Assembly: GCF_011045125.1 (NCBI RefSeq)
Contig: NZ_JAAKZF010000004.1
Span: 62,001-126,000 of the forward strand
Direction: 5' to 3'
Length of the DNA stretch: 64,000 nucleotides
DNA from: Allomesorhizobium camelthorni
Lineage (GTDB): Bacteria; Pseudomonadota; Alphaproteobacteria; Rhizobiales; Rhizobiaceae
Shown: piece after piece, positions 64,000 through 64,000 of the stretch
Numbering within the stretch: the first letter of the stretch is position 1
How the letters are laid out: every line of letters begins with the position of its first letter
Translations under genes and position numbers: made by a program
Notes under the pieces: generated by a model
Told to the model about the DNA's origin: nothing
The model's input: the letters and a program-made list of their open reading frames with translations, nothing else
The model's database searches: none

Positions 64000-64000
64000 A

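Overview
The window is a gene-dense, GC-rich chromosomal segment of an alphaproteobacterium of the Rhizobiales. The best match is the Mesorhizobium/Phyllobacteriaceae group. The clues are the ehuABCD-eutABCDE ectoine operon in the order known from Sinorhizobium meliloti, the many ABC uptake systems, the weak -10 boxes, and the many mosaic palindromic repeats (arms of the types CTGCCGGACATCTCCCCC and GCATGATC...GATCATGC) that are typical of that group. The genus is inferred from these features and was not tested. No rRNA, tRNA or CRISPR array was seen.

Layout. 1-446: a cut-off Rrf2-type regulator with operator-like half-sites. 547-3348 (-): preT-preA, reductive pyrimidine catabolism. 3913-8142 (-): a dimethylglycine/sarcosine dehydrogenase-like flavoprotein and an MttB-family methyltransferase, a likely methylated-amine module. 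8359-8952 (+): a lytic transglycosylase lipoprotein. 9004-10240: a frameshifted IS110-family element lying between two halves of a palindromic repeat. 10320-16788 (-): a peptide-type ABC transporter whose two ATPases are fused. 17196-25001 (+): an alpha-2-macroglobulin with a PAN domain, followed by penicillin-binding protein 1C. 25361-30809 (+): branched-chain 2-oxoacid dehydrogenase (E1a, E1b, E2, E3), interrupted three times by palindromic repeats, one of them read in frame inside E2.

30901-39293: a nitrogen-scavenging block. It holds an aldehyde dehydrogenase and an acetylpolyamine-amidohydrolase-like enzyme (-), a YtcJ-type amidohydrolase (+), and a four-gene polyamine-type ABC transporter (+) preceded by a sequence that fits the sigma-54 -24/-12 consensus exactly. 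39361-43613: a serine hydrolase, an SLC13-type carrier and an MFS exporter. 43729-45573 (-): ilvD. 46284-52957 (-): the transglutaminase / circularly permuted ATP-grasp / alpha-E / DUF2126 cluster, a predicted but poorly characterised amide-bond-forming system. 53075-54911: small rhizobial proteins and a cupin. 55316-63915 (-): the complete ectoine/hydroxyectoine uptake and catabolism operon, with its upstream region cut by the window end.

The most interesting unexplained signal is a pair of related intergenic elements (3455-3775 and 45695-46086). Both lie on the minus strand, just upstream of preT and ilvD. They share a promoter-like 5' block, a long hairpin whose arms have unrelated sequence in the two copies, and a 24-nt 3' hairpin that is identical except for a GAAA/GAGA (both GNRA) loop. 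This looks like a structured RNA family.
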